Shown: positions 44,473-52,921 of the stretch, in pieces
Numbering within the stretch: the first letter of the stretch is position 1
Layout: each line of letters starts with the position of its first letter
NCBI GenBank assembly: GCA_017512425.1
Contig: JAFWGI010000005.1
Coordinates: 434,001 to 498,000 of the forward strand
Direction: 5' to 3'
Source of the DNA: Hyphomicrobium sp.
GTDB lineage: Bacteria; Pseudomonadota; Alphaproteobacteria; Rhizobiales; Hyphomicrobiaceae
Length of the DNA stretch: 64,000 bases
Made by a program: the position numbers and the translations under genes
The notes under the pieces: generated by a model
Seen by the model: only the letters and a program-made list of their open reading frames with translations
The model's database searches: none
What the model was told of the DNA's origin: nothing

Positions 44473-45513
44473 TCAATCCGGACCGCCACCCGGCGATGTC
44501 GGCTGACCGTCGTCGTACTTTGACAGCCATTCGAGCGTGGTATCGCGATAGCGCGTGATGCCTTTGTAATCGACGAGCTCCTGCGGCAACGAGCCGAGGA
44601 CGCGATGCATGCGGCGGCCCCACTTCGGCACAGTGACCAGCTCACGCATTTTGATCAGGTAGCCGCGGATCGAGAACAGGATCGCGTTCGAGCGCGGCAA
44701 GCGCCATAGGGCTTGCAGTTCAACGCGAAGATGGACTTTGTCGCCGACGTTTTCCGGCGTGACTGTTGTGCGATCCTTGCCCCACTTATTGTAGTTTTCC
44801 GGACTGGTATCGAGGCGCGGATTGATCGTCATGGTCCAGTTCAACCGCCGAACGGGCTGGCCGAGTTGCAGATTGAGTAGGAACTTCAACGCGCGATCGA
44901 AGACCTTCATGTCGTGCGCGAGCGGAACCGGTCCGTGCCATTCCATGAAGTTCATTCCGACGTCGAAATCCAACGACCAGTCGGCTTGCGTCGTGATAAC
45001 GCCCGCATCCATCCAGAGTTGACCGTCGCGCTGATCCTGAATCGAGAAGTCGCCCTGGCATTGGCGGCCCATGTATTCCATTGGCTCGTAGGGAAGTGTC
45101 GAAGGATCGCCAAACGTGAACTTCTGGTCGATGCCGAGAGGCTTATTGACCCAGTGCCAGCGGTCGCCTTCGGTCGTCAGCGAAAACCATTGCGGGTAAT
45201 CGCGCGCCATCGACGTCATGAGGAGTTCGAGAAAATCCCACTGCGCCAGCATCATGTGCGGCAGCGCCTGACACCGCAGGGGATCTTCTTTGAGAACTAG
45301 CGCCCGGTCATGCATTTCCGAGACGTAGTGCTCGTTGATGTCGATCGGGAACTCATAGACCGACCCTTTTGGGCCGGTCGAGTGCGGCTCGATATTGACC
45401 GAATACATGTACTTGTCTTCCCAAAACGGGAAGGGAAAGCGCCTGATCGACTCAGGGCTGTTGTAGAAGGTGAAGTCGTCACGAAAAGACAACTTCCTGA
45501 ATTCTTGATTCAT
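44473..45513 (-). CDS. Haem-dependent oxidative N-demethylase family protein (HDM/DUF3445)
   Basis: Predicted catalytic subunit oxidising a secondary methylamine, probably dimethylamine, to methylamine and formaldehyde. The 346-residue protein (ATG 45513, GGAG six bases upstream) matches the HDM/DUF3445 pattern as I recall it: WEDKYMYSVNIEPH near the N-terminus, the FPIDINEHYVSEMHDRALVL block, a central MGRQCQGDFSIQD and HGPVPLAHDMKVFDRALKFL, then VHLRVELQALWRLPRSNAILFSIRGY. The adjacent reductase and DmmA-like genes are its usual partners. No haem ligand can be assigned by eye. Confidence 0.85.
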   Translation of the reverse strand: MNQEFRKLSFRDDFTFYNSPESIRRFPFPFWEDKYMYSVNIEPHSTGPKGSVYEFPIDINEHYVSEMHDRALVLKEDPLRCQALPHMMLAQWDFLELLMTSMARDYPQWFSLTTEGDRWHWVNKPLGIDQKFTFGDPSTLPYEPMEYMGRQCQGDFSIQDQRDGQLWMDAGVITTQADWSLDFDVGMNFMEWHGPVPLAHDMKVFDRALKFLLNLQLGQPVRRLNWTMTINPRLDTSPENYNKWGKDRTTVTPENVGDKVHLRVELQALWRLPRSNAILFSIRGYLIKMRELVTVPKWGRRMHRVLGSLPQELVDYKGITRYRDTTLEWLSKYDDGQPTSPGGGPD

Positions 45514-45546
45514 GACGAGCTCCATACCGCCGTGGCAACTGTGCAA

Positions 45547-46506
45547 TCACAGATCGAGTGTGATGCGTGATCCTTTGATGCGGGAAACGCAGATCATCAT
45601 CTTGCGCCCTTCCTGCTTTTCTTCATCTGTCAGGTAGTGGTCGTAATGTAGAATGCTGCCGTCGCATGAGACGACGCCGGTCTCGCATTGTCCGCAAGCG
45701 CCGCCGCGGCACAGGTAAGGCGGTTCGAGGCCCGCGGATTCAAGTGCCTGCAAAACGCTTTCGTCTTCTTGGACACGGATTGTCTTGCCGGTTTTTGCGA
45801 GTTCGACATCGAACGGCAGGCCACCGCGTGGCGCCGTGAAGTGTTCGGCATGCAAATGCTGGCTTGGCCAGCCCGCCTCTTTGGCGAGTCGCAAGACATC
45901 TTCGATCATTGCGTCTGGACCGCAAACGTAGAGATGCGTTCCAAGCGGTTGTTGACCGAGAAGGTTTGCAAGGTCGATCCGTTGCGCGGATACGGTCTGA
46001 TAGTGGTGAAACTTTCGTCCGAGCTTTTGCTTCATTTCGTCGACATACGCGCCTGAACTCGGCGTGCGCGTCGAATAGTGCAACTCGAACGGCGCGCCGA
46101 TCAATGACAACTGCTCGGCCATTGCCATGATCGGCGTGATTCCGATGCCACCGGCGATCAGCAGGTGCTTGCGCGCGCGCAGATCGAGGGCAAAAAGGTT
46201 CGACGGATGACTAATGGTAACAAAGGCGCCTTCATACAACTTGTCGTGGACGAAAAGCGATCCGCCGTGTGAGTTATGAGTTTTAAGAACGCTGATTTCG
46301 TAGCCCGTCGTGTCGTTCAATTTTCCCATAAGCGAGTAAGGGTTTTTGATGGTCTTAGAGCCGTCACGCATCGTCACGACCGTGTGCGCGCCAGCCGAAT
46401 AGGTGGGCAAAGGTGCGCCATCGACAGGTACAAAACGAATCCGCTTGATACGTTCGGCGACGGTCTCGACCCGCGCGACTCGGACAGGAATTTCAGTGCC
46501 GCTCAC
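45547..46506 (-). CDS. Flavin/2Fe-2S oxidoreductase subunit of methylated-amine monooxygenase
   Basis: Electron-transfer partner of the N-demethylase, 319 aa. The start is GTG 46506, seven bases after GGAGG and overlapping the DmmA-like stop (GTGA); the longer frame to 46632 lies inside that gene. Domains: a flavin-binding barrel with NPYSLMG, an NAD(P) domain with IAGGIGITPIMAM and YVCGPDAMIEDV, and a C-terminal plant-type ferredoxin domain with CRGGACGQCETGVVSC as cluster ligands. This order is the phthalate-dioxygenase-reductase/VanB arrangement. Confidence 0.88.
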   Translation of the reverse strand: MSGTEIPVRVARVETVAERIKRIRFVPVDGAPLPTYSAGAHTVVTMRDGSKTIKNPYSLMGKLNDTTGYEISVLKTHNSHGGSLFVHDKLYEGAFVTISHPSNLFALDLRARKHLLIAGGIGITPIMAMAEQLSLIGAPFELHYSTRTPSSGAYVDEMKQKLGRKFHHYQTVSAQRIDLANLLGQQPLGTHLYVCGPDAMIEDVLRLAKEAGWPSQHLHAEHFTAPRGGLPFDVELAKTGKTIRVQEDESVLQALESAGLEPPYLCRGGACGQCETGVVSCDGSILHYDHYLTDEEKQEGRKMMICVSRIKGSRITLDL

Positions 46507-47108
46507 TTGAAGGCCTCCACGATTTCCGGCAATTGGCCCGCAACTTCGGCATCGACGCAAACGCCCTGGAATGCCGCAAGGCGGCGGGAATAGTGATCGC
46601 GCACGAGGAGATTCGTTGCGCAGTGCGCGCACTTGACGACGTTGGTCGTCACGCCTTCAGTGAAGCCTTTGCAGTGGACGCACTGGACGCGCCGCGCGGC
46701 GGTGCCGCGATGTTCCGTCAACACTGCTCCCGGGTCCATGCCGAAAGACTGCGATAGTTGCACGGCGAGACCGATCAGCGTCTCGCTGCCGGATGCGTAA
46801 ATGCGCGTCCCCATGCGGGCGACATTCAGCACGCCGCTTAGCCGCGTCATCGCTGTGTCGATTGTCGGCATGGCGTGCACGACTTCGACCGGCAGCGAAT
46901 TCAATTTTTCGATGAATGCCGCACTGTTCGGCACAGTCGCGGCATAAACGATTGTCACGCGGCCCTTCATGTCGGCGCCGCTGTTGGCGAAGAGATCGAG
47001 AATGGCTTGCGCGCCGTCGCCGTCGGCCACAAGAACATGATGGTTCGCGTAGCTATCGGCCGAAAGACCTGGATATCTCGGTCTGCTTTTTATGCCCTCG
47101 ACAAGCAT
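46503..47108 (-). CDS. dmmA: Dimethylamine monooxygenase subunit DmmA-like protein
   Basis: Small subunit, 201 aa, of the haem-dependent secondary-amine monooxygenase. Residues 1-130 have a Rossmann-like look (HHVLVADGDGAQAILDLF; RVTIVYAATVP). The C-terminal part is a zinc- or iron-binding ribbon with CVHC and CAHC pairs about 16 residues apart. This two-part layout, and a position beside the reductase and the DUF3445 protein, fit the DmmA family. It is the second gene of the putative operon, 78 bases after the permease. Function in the complex is known from homologues only. Confidence 0.78.
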   Translation of the reverse strand: MLVEGIKSRPRYPGLSADSYANHHVLVADGDGAQAILDLFANSGADMKGRVTIVYAATVPNSAAFIEKLNSLPVEVVHAMPTIDTAMTRLSGVLNVARMGTRIYASGSETLIGLAVQLSQSFGMDPGAVLTEHRGTAARRVQCVHCKGFTEGVTTNVVKCAHCATNLLVRDHYSRRLAAFQGVCVDAEVAGQLPEIVEAFK

Positions 47109-47186
47109 GCGTAAGTCTCCGTCCGAAGTATTGAGTCAGGCGTTAGGTCTGGGCGGCAGGTTGTGACGCCGCCGCCCAGAGAGATG

Positions 47187-48962
47187 TTATCCTGGCAACT
47201 GGAAGAACCAGTTTGCTGTGAGTACGACTGCAATTCCGGCTAGAAGCGTAAGGTATGGAAGGATGCCGGCTTTGCGTGTCGCGAGGTCGGCTTGAGTCAA
47301 GTTCAAATCTTCCAGCATGTTTGGCGGGAATTTGCCGCCATCCTGCACGTAGTGCCGGTACAAGAAGACCGGGATGATCAAGCCGGCGGCAATCAAGCCG
47401 GCCCAGAGCGCAACCGGGTTCCAAACCTTCGCACCGGCACCGAGAAAGACAGCGTTGACGAACGCGAACAACGTGCCGAGTGCCAGCAGAATTGTCGGCG
47501 CCTTGAACGGACGCGCGATGTGTCCGTTGTCGATGCGGTGAATCCAGCCCGAGTTAAGGTTGAGGAAGTTGAAGATGATGTAGCAGCAGTTCGATACGGC
47601 GAGGATGAAGAAGAAGCTCGTCGCATCGGCAGCGGCAATCGCAAGCAGTCCGACGTTGAACAGCAAGTCGGTCCACATCGCCGCCGTCGGCGCACCGTGT
47701 TCGTTGACGCGCGAAAGATAGCGAGGCAGCCATCCGTCGACAGATCCTTGATACAGAGTGCGCGATGAGCCTGCCATGGCAGTCATGATTGCCAGAATGA
47801 GCGCGAGGATCATCAACATCACCATGATGTTCGTGATGATGCCAGATCCACCGACCATCTTGCCCATTGCCGCGGCAACGCCGGAACCGTCAACGATTGT
47901 TGGTTCAAGCATACCGTTCAAGCCAAGGACGCCTTGGAACGTGAACGGCACGAGCGAATAGAGCACCAGGCAGAGGAGACCCGAGTAGAAGATCGCGCGG
48001 AATGTATCTGTTTTGGGATCCTTGAACTCGCTTGTGTAGCAGATCGCGGTCTCGAACGCGTACGTCGACCATGCGGCGATAAACATGCCGCCGAGCACGA
48101 GCGTCCAGCCACCAATGTTCCATTCGCCGTTAACAGGCACGTAAGCCTCTTTCAGCGGAACGAGCGGCGAATAGTTTTCCCAGTTGATCTGACCAGTCAT
48201 AATCGGAGCGATGCCAACGATCAGCATCGGTACGATCACGAGCAATCCAATGTACTTCTGTACGTTGGCGGTGCCGAGAATTCCGCGATGCTGGATCGCG
48301 AACGTCAGCAACATCAAGATCACGCCGATGAAGAAGACAGCGTTGAGCGAGAACGACACCGGACCGATCGTGCCGTGTGCGAGTGTCCAAGTGCGGAACC
48401 AAGGTGTCAGCGCCGCAACGCCGTCCTGCGCGAGGAGGGCGGCAATAGCATCAGCCGAGGTCTTGCCGGCATTCGCAGCAAGCCATTCGGCGATCCGCGG
48501 ACTATCGGCAGCGATAGAGTTTGCATTGGCCTGAACCCAGGCGGCAACTTCAGCGGATTCGGCACCGGGGATCGGTCCTAGCGCATTCAGAATGTAAGCG
48601 GCGGCGATCGAACAGCCGAGAGACAGCACCGGCGTCCATGCAAGCCAGTTGCACCAGACTGAGAGCGGCGCGATCATCTTCGAGTAGCGTACCCATGCCG
48701 ATGCACCATAGACAGAAGCGCCGCCAGACTTATTCGGAAAGAGGCCCGCGATTTCGGCGTATGTGAACGATTGGATGAAGCCCATAATCATACTGGCTAT
48801 CCAAACGAGAAAGGCGACATTGCCGGTCGTGCCAGCGATGCCGCCAATGGAAAAGAGAACCAGTGCGGGGACGCCACTCGCGACCCAAAACGCACCTGTC
48901 CAATTGATTGTTCGATGAAGACTTGCGGGCTCATTTCCCGCGATTGGTGTTGCAACACTCAT
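47187..48962 (-). CDS. APC-superfamily permease, probable amine or amino-acid transporter
   Basis: Large inner-membrane transporter, 591 aa, with about 12-14 hydrophobic segments. The N-terminal helix ALVLFSIGGIAGTTGNVAFLVWI and FTYAEIAGLFPNKSGGASVYGASAWV match the APC family (conserved E-A-FP-GG segment). An unusually long periplasmic loop follows helix 4 (about residues 130-195). It heads the minus-strand methylated-amine operon, so import of dimethylamine or a related substrate is likely but unproven. The start ATG 48962 has GGACGG upstream. Confidence 0.85.
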   Translation of the reverse strand: MSVATPIAGNEPASLHRTINWTGAFWVASGVPALVLFSIGGIAGTTGNVAFLVWIASMIMGFIQSFTYAEIAGLFPNKSGGASVYGASAWVRYSKMIAPLSVWCNWLAWTPVLSLGCSIAAAYILNALGPIPGAESAEVAAWVQANANSIAADSPRIAEWLAANAGKTSADAIAALLAQDGVAALTPWFRTWTLAHGTIGPVSFSLNAVFFIGVILMLLTFAIQHRGILGTANVQKYIGLLVIVPMLIVGIAPIMTGQINWENYSPLVPLKEAYVPVNGEWNIGGWTLVLGGMFIAAWSTYAFETAICYTSEFKDPKTDTFRAIFYSGLLCLVLYSLVPFTFQGVLGLNGMLEPTIVDGSGVAAAMGKMVGGSGIITNIMVMLMILALILAIMTAMAGSSRTLYQGSVDGWLPRYLSRVNEHGAPTAAMWTDLLFNVGLLAIAAADATSFFFILAVSNCCYIIFNFLNLNSGWIHRIDNGHIARPFKAPTILLALGTLFAFVNAVFLGAGAKVWNPVALWAGLIAAGLIIPVFLYRHYVQDGGKFPPNMLEDLNLTQADLATRKAGILPYLTLLAGIAVVLTANWFFQLPG

Positions 48963-49176
48963 TTTTTCCGTCCCCGGTCAAATTTTTTGTTCATGGCAAA
49001 ATGCCGTGTTGTGGACCGGACGTCCGTTGACTGCAGATCAAGTGGCTCACGCGCATAACGACACCCACCAATAGCCAACCAAAAACACCCAAAATCCACC
49101 ATTATTGACGCTGCGACATACAGTCTACGCGCGAGCCGTCCGCCGTCAACGAAAAAATGTTTATCAGCAGGAAACT

Positions 49177-49197
49177 TTTTAGGCACAACGCCTAAAA
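49177..49197. promoter_or_regulatory. Candidate operator TTTTAGGC-N5-GCCTAAAA
   Basis: Perfect 8-bp inverted repeat with spacer ACAAC, between the divergent APC permease and gntR. A terminator makes no sense between divergent starts, so an operator, most simply for the GntR protein, is the better reading. Confidence 0.5.
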
Positions 49198-49310
49198 CAG
49201 GGGCAGTTTTCACTCTTGGAATTGAATCTACGACAATTTCTTTGCAATGGTTGGGTATGGTTGCAAATGGCTGATTGTTCGCTAGTCTTGGCGGCGGATC
49301 GATTTCGTAT

Positions 49311-49346
49311 GGCGACGGGATCGCCGCAAATGCGATCGCCGTCGCC
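49311..49346 (+). other. Strong RNA hairpin in the gntR leader
   Basis: Left arm GGCGACGGGATCGC and right arm GCGATCGCCGTCGCC pair over 14 bp with one bulged base around loop CGCAAAT. It ends 28 bases before the ATG and close to the GGGGG ribosome site. No T run follows, so it is not an intrinsic terminator. It could shape message stability or translation, or serve as a DNA dyad. Confidence 0.55.
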
Positions 49347-49374
49347 TGGCGTCGTCTGAATGAACGGGGGTCGA

Positions 49375-50154
49375 ATGAAAAAAAATGGAACGATCGAGGC
49401 TGCGCAATTGCCGCCTTGGGAGCGCGACGCGAATGATCATCCCGTCGTGAAGCAGTCCGTCAAAGCGATCGCCGCGGAGCTGTATGAGCGCATTGCGACG
49501 GGACGCTACTCATTCGGCACGCGTTTGCCGGCCGAGCGCGAACTAGCGGAAGAATTTGGTCAGTCGAGAACAGCTGTTCGCCATGCACTCGATTTTCTAG
49601 AGAGCTTCAAAGTTGTTGCGCGCCGGACGGGCTCAGGTGCGTTTGTCTGTGTTCGCATTTCGCTGACCGCGCCTGCCGCGCCGTTGGAGGACGCTGGAAC
49701 AATAAATGTCACGGCGATCGCAGAGGCGATTTCGCCGTTCGAAATGAATGTTGCGCAATCGATCATTGAGCCTGAAATCGCGCGCCTCGCGACAATATCA
49801 ATGTCGATCCGCGATCTCGCGGCGCTGCGCGGCGTGCTCGACGAGCTTGATGGCATCGTGACCGACGCGGCGCGCTTCGCCGATTTGGAAAAGCAATTCA
49901 TGATGACGCTTTGTCAAGGCACGCGCAACACCGCAATCATCGCTATGTACCGGGTGTTGAACGAGGTACGCAGACAGCCAAATTGGTGTGCCGACAAACG
50001 TCGTGCATTGACGCCGGATCGCATTCGGCAAACGCAGCATGCATTGCGCTCGCTATATGCAGCTCTCGAACGGCGCAATGTCGATAGCGCCGTTGAATTC
50101 ATGCGCCACTACATCGCGTCATCCCAGGAAGACATGATCTATGTGGCGCAATAG
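49375..50154 (+). CDS. GntR/FadR-family transcriptional regulator
   Basis: DNA-binding regulator, 259 aa from ATG 49375 (GGGGG upstream); ATG 49360 is also possible. The winged helix-turn-helix reads SVKAIAAELYERIATGRYSFGTRLPAERELAEEFGQSRTAVRHALDFLESFKVVARRTGSGAFV. The C-terminal half is a helical FCD-type effector domain (INVTAIAEAISPFEMNVAQSIIEPEIARLA and following helices). It is divergent from the methylated-amine operon and is its likely regulator. The next gene, a ligand-binding protein, follows at 42 bases. Confidence 0.9.
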   Translation: MKKNGTIEAAQLPPWERDANDHPVVKQSVKAIAAELYERIATGRYSFGTRLPAERELAEEFGQSRTAVRHALDFLESFKVVARRTGSGAFVCVRISLTAPAAPLEDAGTINVTAIAEAISPFEMNVAQSIIEPEIARLATISMSIRDLAALRGVLDELDGIVTDAARFADLEKQFMMTLCQGTRNTAIIAMYRVLNEVRRQPNWCADKRRALTPDRIRQTQHALRSLYAALERRNVDSAVEFMRHYIASSQEDMIYVAQ

Positions 50155-50196
50155 TACGAGTATTGACGCCGGCAGATCGAAAGAAACCCACATCTC

Positions 50197-51486
50197 ATGA
50201 TTGCGCGATCGAAAAACTCGCTGACGTCGGCGTTGTCTTTAGCGATGACAGATCACTCGCTCGAATCTTCAACTGTTCTAAAAATCGGGTTTCTAGCGCC
50301 GCTTTCTGGCAAACTCAGTTCATGGGCAGAGCCGGGTCTTAATGGCAGCTTGATCTGGCGGGATCGCGTCAACGCCGCAGGCGGCATCAAGGTCGGCATG
50401 CGGCGCTATATGGTCGACCTCGTGCCGTTCGACACAAAATTTCAGCCCGAGCTTGCGCTCGCAGGCGTCAAGAAGCTTATCAACGAAGACGACGTGAAAT
50501 TCATCCTTATGGTTGGTGGCAACGATTTCACCGAACAAGTCCGCCGCGTTGTCAATCAGCACCGTATGCTGGTCGCAACGCTTCTGCCGAGTGACCTGAC
50601 GCCCGATGCGCCGACGCTCGTTGCGCCGAGTGAAGTGCATCCGATTTACAATGTCACGGGCGTTGATTGGTTGAAGCGCAATGATCCCGGTCTCAAGACC
50701 GTGGCGATGTGCACGCAGAACGATTTGCACGGGCTACCATCGATCGCGACCTACAGGGCGGCGTTTGAAGTGGCTGGGATCGATCTCGTCGCGGAACATA
50801 TGTTTCCGGTTGAGACGACAGATTTTGGCGCGATCGTCGAGCGATTGCTGACGCACGACCCCGACATCTTGTGTTGGGATACCGCTTATGAGCCGTTTCT
50901 CCATGCGCTTACTAAGGAAGCCTACAAGCGCGGGTTCAAGGGCCGGTTGCTGTCGTGCACCTGCGACAACTATCAGGACCTTGTGGCCCAAACGAGCGTC
51001 GAGTTCATGGAAGGCTTTGTTTTTCAGTTCCCGGATTTCGACGATCCGAAACTCGGCGACTCCCGGATCAATTTTGAAGATGCCAACGCGTTCTATGCAG
51101 AATTCTGTCAGCGATTTCCAAATAACTGGAGCGCCGTGTCCTGGGAGTATGCGTCAACATTGGAGCTATGGCGCATGGCCGTGCAACGCGCGCGGACGTT
51201 TGAACCGTTTGCTGTTCTGGCGATGATGAAGTTTGGCGGCGTAGGTCACCACGCATTCGGCGAGGCCATGTGGTGGGGCGACGAGTTGTTCGGCATCGAC
51301 AACGCCCTCGTCGGTCATTGGCCGGTTGTGATGATCCAGGATGGTAAAGCGCACATTCAGGAGTTCTCCTCGATCCTCCAGTGGTGGGATCGACACAAGG
51401 CCGTGTTGATCCGCCACATGCGCGACCTCAACTTGATGTGGGACCAGAGAACGCTCGCGCCATTCACGCCGGGCCTGCAGGCTTAG
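50197..51486 (+). CDS. Type-1 periplasmic-binding-like protein without evident signal peptide (AmiC/branched-chain-type)
   Basis: A 429-residue ligand-binding protein of the LivJ/AmiC/FmdD fold. It opens the domain with LKIGFLAPLSGKLSSWAEPGLNGSLIWRDRVNAAGGIKVG and contains VKFILMVGGNDF, VAPSEVHPIYNVTG and a long ALTKEAYKRGFKGRLLSCTCDNYQDLV segment. No hydrophobic export signal is visible in the first 28 residues, and no transporter genes adjoin it. It may therefore be cytoplasmic and act like AmiC, a ligand sensor, perhaps with the upstream GntR protein. A start at ATG 50245 would also lack a signal. Confidence 0.75.
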   Translation: MIARSKNSLTSALSLAMTDHSLESSTVLKIGFLAPLSGKLSSWAEPGLNGSLIWRDRVNAAGGIKVGMRRYMVDLVPFDTKFQPELALAGVKKLINEDDVKFILMVGGNDFTEQVRRVVNQHRMLVATLLPSDLTPDAPTLVAPSEVHPIYNVTGVDWLKRNDPGLKTVAMCTQNDLHGLPSIATYRAAFEVAGIDLVAEHMFPVETTDFGAIVERLLTHDPDILCWDTAYEPFLHALTKEAYKRGFKGRLLSCTCDNYQDLVAQTSVEFMEGFVFQFPDFDDPKLGDSRINFEDANAFYAEFCQRFPNNWSAVSWEYASTLELWRMAVQRARTFEPFAVLAMMKFGGVGHHAFGEAMWWGDELFGIDNALVGHWPVVMIQDGKAHIQEFSSILQWWDRHKAVLIRHMRDLNLMWDQRTLAPFTPGLQA

Positions 51487-51583
51487 CAGTGCTTAGGCCG
51501 CGGCGCCGCCCGTATCGTTGCGTTTCTTCATAAGCTCAGCAGAACTTGTTGGTTCGTCGCCAGCAGCCACCCCATTAACGTCA

Positions 51584-51607
51584 TCATCAGTTCAAACCGA
51601 CTGATGA
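51584..51607 (+). promoter_or_regulatory. Hairpin abutting the sbp ribosome-binding site
   Basis: Perfect 8-bp arms TCATCAGT / ACTGATGA around loop TCAAACCG. The right arm runs straight into the GAGGA ribosome site of sbp (ATG 51617). It could modulate translation initiation. Confidence 0.4.
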
Positions 51608-51616
51608 GGATCTCCA

Positions 51617-52645
51617 ATGTCTTTCAATAGCTTCTCGCGCCGCAAAGCGCTTTGGCTGGGCGCGTCGCTGACGGCTGCGGCACTTGCGGGTGCGGCCCAC
51701 GCCGCCGACGTCACGCTGCTTAATGTTTCCTATGACCCGACGCGCGAGCTTTATCAGGACTACAACGCCGCATTTGCCAAGCATTGGAAGGCGGAGACCG
51801 GCGACAACGTCACGATCAAGCAGTCGCACGGCGGTTCGGGCAAGCAAGCCCGCGCAGTCATCGACGGCCTGGAGGCCGACGTTGTGACGCTCGCGCTCGC
51901 AGGCGACGTCGATCAGCTGCACAAGAATGGCAATCTGATCCCGGCCGATTGGAACAAGCGTCTGAAGGACAACTCGGCGCCGTATACATCGACAATTGTC
52001 TTTCTGGTTCGCAAAGGCAACCCGAAGGGCATTAAGGATTGGGCTGATCTCGGCAAGGAAGGCGTTGAAGTCGTAACGCCGAATCCGAAGACGTCGGGTG
52101 GTGCGCGCTGGAACTATCTTGCTGCCTGGGGCTATGCCCTGAAGGAGCCGGGCGGCGACGAAGCCAAGGCGAAAGATCTCGTTACGAAAATCTACAAGAA
52201 CACCAAGGTTCTCGATTCCGGTGCGCGTGGTTCGCTGACGACGTTCACGGAGCGTGGCATCGGCGACGTGCTGATCTCGTGGGAAAATGAAGCCTATCTC
52301 GCAACGAAGGAACTCGGTCCGGATAAGTTTGAGATCGTCACGCCGACAGTGTCGATTCTCGCTGAGCCGTCCGTGTCCGTTGTGGACAAGGTTGTCGACA
52401 AGCGCGGAACCCGCAAAGTCGCTGAAGGCTACTTGAACTATCTCTATTCGCCAGAAGGCCAGGACATCGCCGGCAAACACTACTACCGCCCGCGCGATCC
52501 GAAGGCTGCAGAGAAGTACAAGGCGCAGTTCTCTGATGTGAAGCTGTTCACGATCGAAGACGTGTTCGGTGGATGGGGCAAGGCGGCCGAGATTCACTTC
52601 AAGGACGGCGGCGTGTTCGATCAGATCTACGGAAGCAAGAGCTAA
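51617..52645 (+). CDS. sbp: Sulfate-binding periplasmic protein
   Basis: Receptor for sulfate uptake, 342 aa. A Tat-like signal ([24 protein letters not shown]) is followed by [84 protein letters not shown] and [19 protein letters not shown] all match E. coli Sbp nearly word for word. The permease and ATPase genes lie 3.7 kb downstream, separated by other genes and a terminator, so sbp is its own transcription unit. Confidence 0.95.
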   Translation: MSFNSFSRRKALWLGASLTAAALAGAAHAADVTLLNVSYDPTRELYQDYNAAFAKHWKAETGDNVTIKQSHGGSGKQARAVIDGLEADVVTLALAGDVDQLHKNGNLIPADWNKRLKDNSAPYTSTIVFLVRKGNPKGIKDWADLGKEGVEVVTPNPKTSGGARWNYLAAWGYALKEPGGDEAKAKDLVTKIYKNTKVLDSGARGSLTTFTERGIGDVLISWENEAYLATKELGPDKFEIVTPTVSILAEPSVSVVDKVVDKRGTRKVAEGYLNYLYSPEGQDIAGKHYYRPRDPKAAEKYKAQFSDVKLFTIEDVFGGWGKAAEIHFKDGGVFDQIYGSKS

Positions 52646-52658
52646 TCCGTCTGTCTGC

Positions 52659-52702
52659 GCCCCTCCCTCCCGGACCGCGACGTTCGGGAGGGGCAATTTT
52701 TT
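52659..52702 (+). terminator. Rho-independent terminator of sbp
   Basis: GCCCCTCCC pairs with GGGAGGGGC (9 bp); a shifted 8-bp register CCCTCCCG / CGGGAGGG is also possible. A run of six T follows AA. It starts 14 bases after the sbp stop. Confidence 0.88.
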
Positions 52703-52732
52703 CTCTGAATCAGATTTGCCGGAGGAGGCGAT

Positions 52733-52858
52733 ATGAAACGGAATTCGATGCGTTCAACGCTCCGCTGGCCGGATATTTTTACAGCCTATGCCGCCGATGC
52801 GGATGTGCAGCGTTTTCAACGAATGTGTCCACGATCAAAGCCCTGCTGTCTCTCCTGA
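52733..52858 (+). CDS. Possible 41-codon peptide with C-terminal cysteines
   Basis: Short frame with an excellent ribosome site (GGAGGAGG, five bases before ATG). It lies between the sbp terminator and the hydrolase gene. The product opens MKRNSMRSTLRWPDIF and ends RMCPRSKPCCLS, with three Cys in the last eleven residues. It resembles no family I know. A cysteine-run leader peptide that senses cysteine supply is conceivable in a sulfur locus, but coding status is unproven. Confidence 0.35.
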   Translation: MKRNSMRSTLRWPDIFTAYAADADVQRFQRMCPRSKPCCLS

Positions 52859-52921
52859 GATAGTGCGCAACGCCCGCGGCCTGGTCGCCGCTTTTCAAAC
52901 GCTTTGACGAGGACAGACATC

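Larger units (their letters stand above)
48963..49374. other. Divergent control region between the amine operon and gntR
   Basis: 412 bp with no credible gene. It contains the TTTTAGGC dyad at 49177 and a strong GC hairpin at 49311, listed separately. The first part (48963-49260) is A+T-richer than its surroundings, as expected for promoters of both transcripts. Confidence 0.6.

Noticed and set aside
51584..51620. CTGATGA followed by a short stem at 51601, like a hammerhead ribozyme core
   Set aside because: The conserved GAAA after stem II is missing (AATG follows), and stems I and III cannot be formed around a cleavage site. The sequence is better explained as ribosome site and start of sbp.
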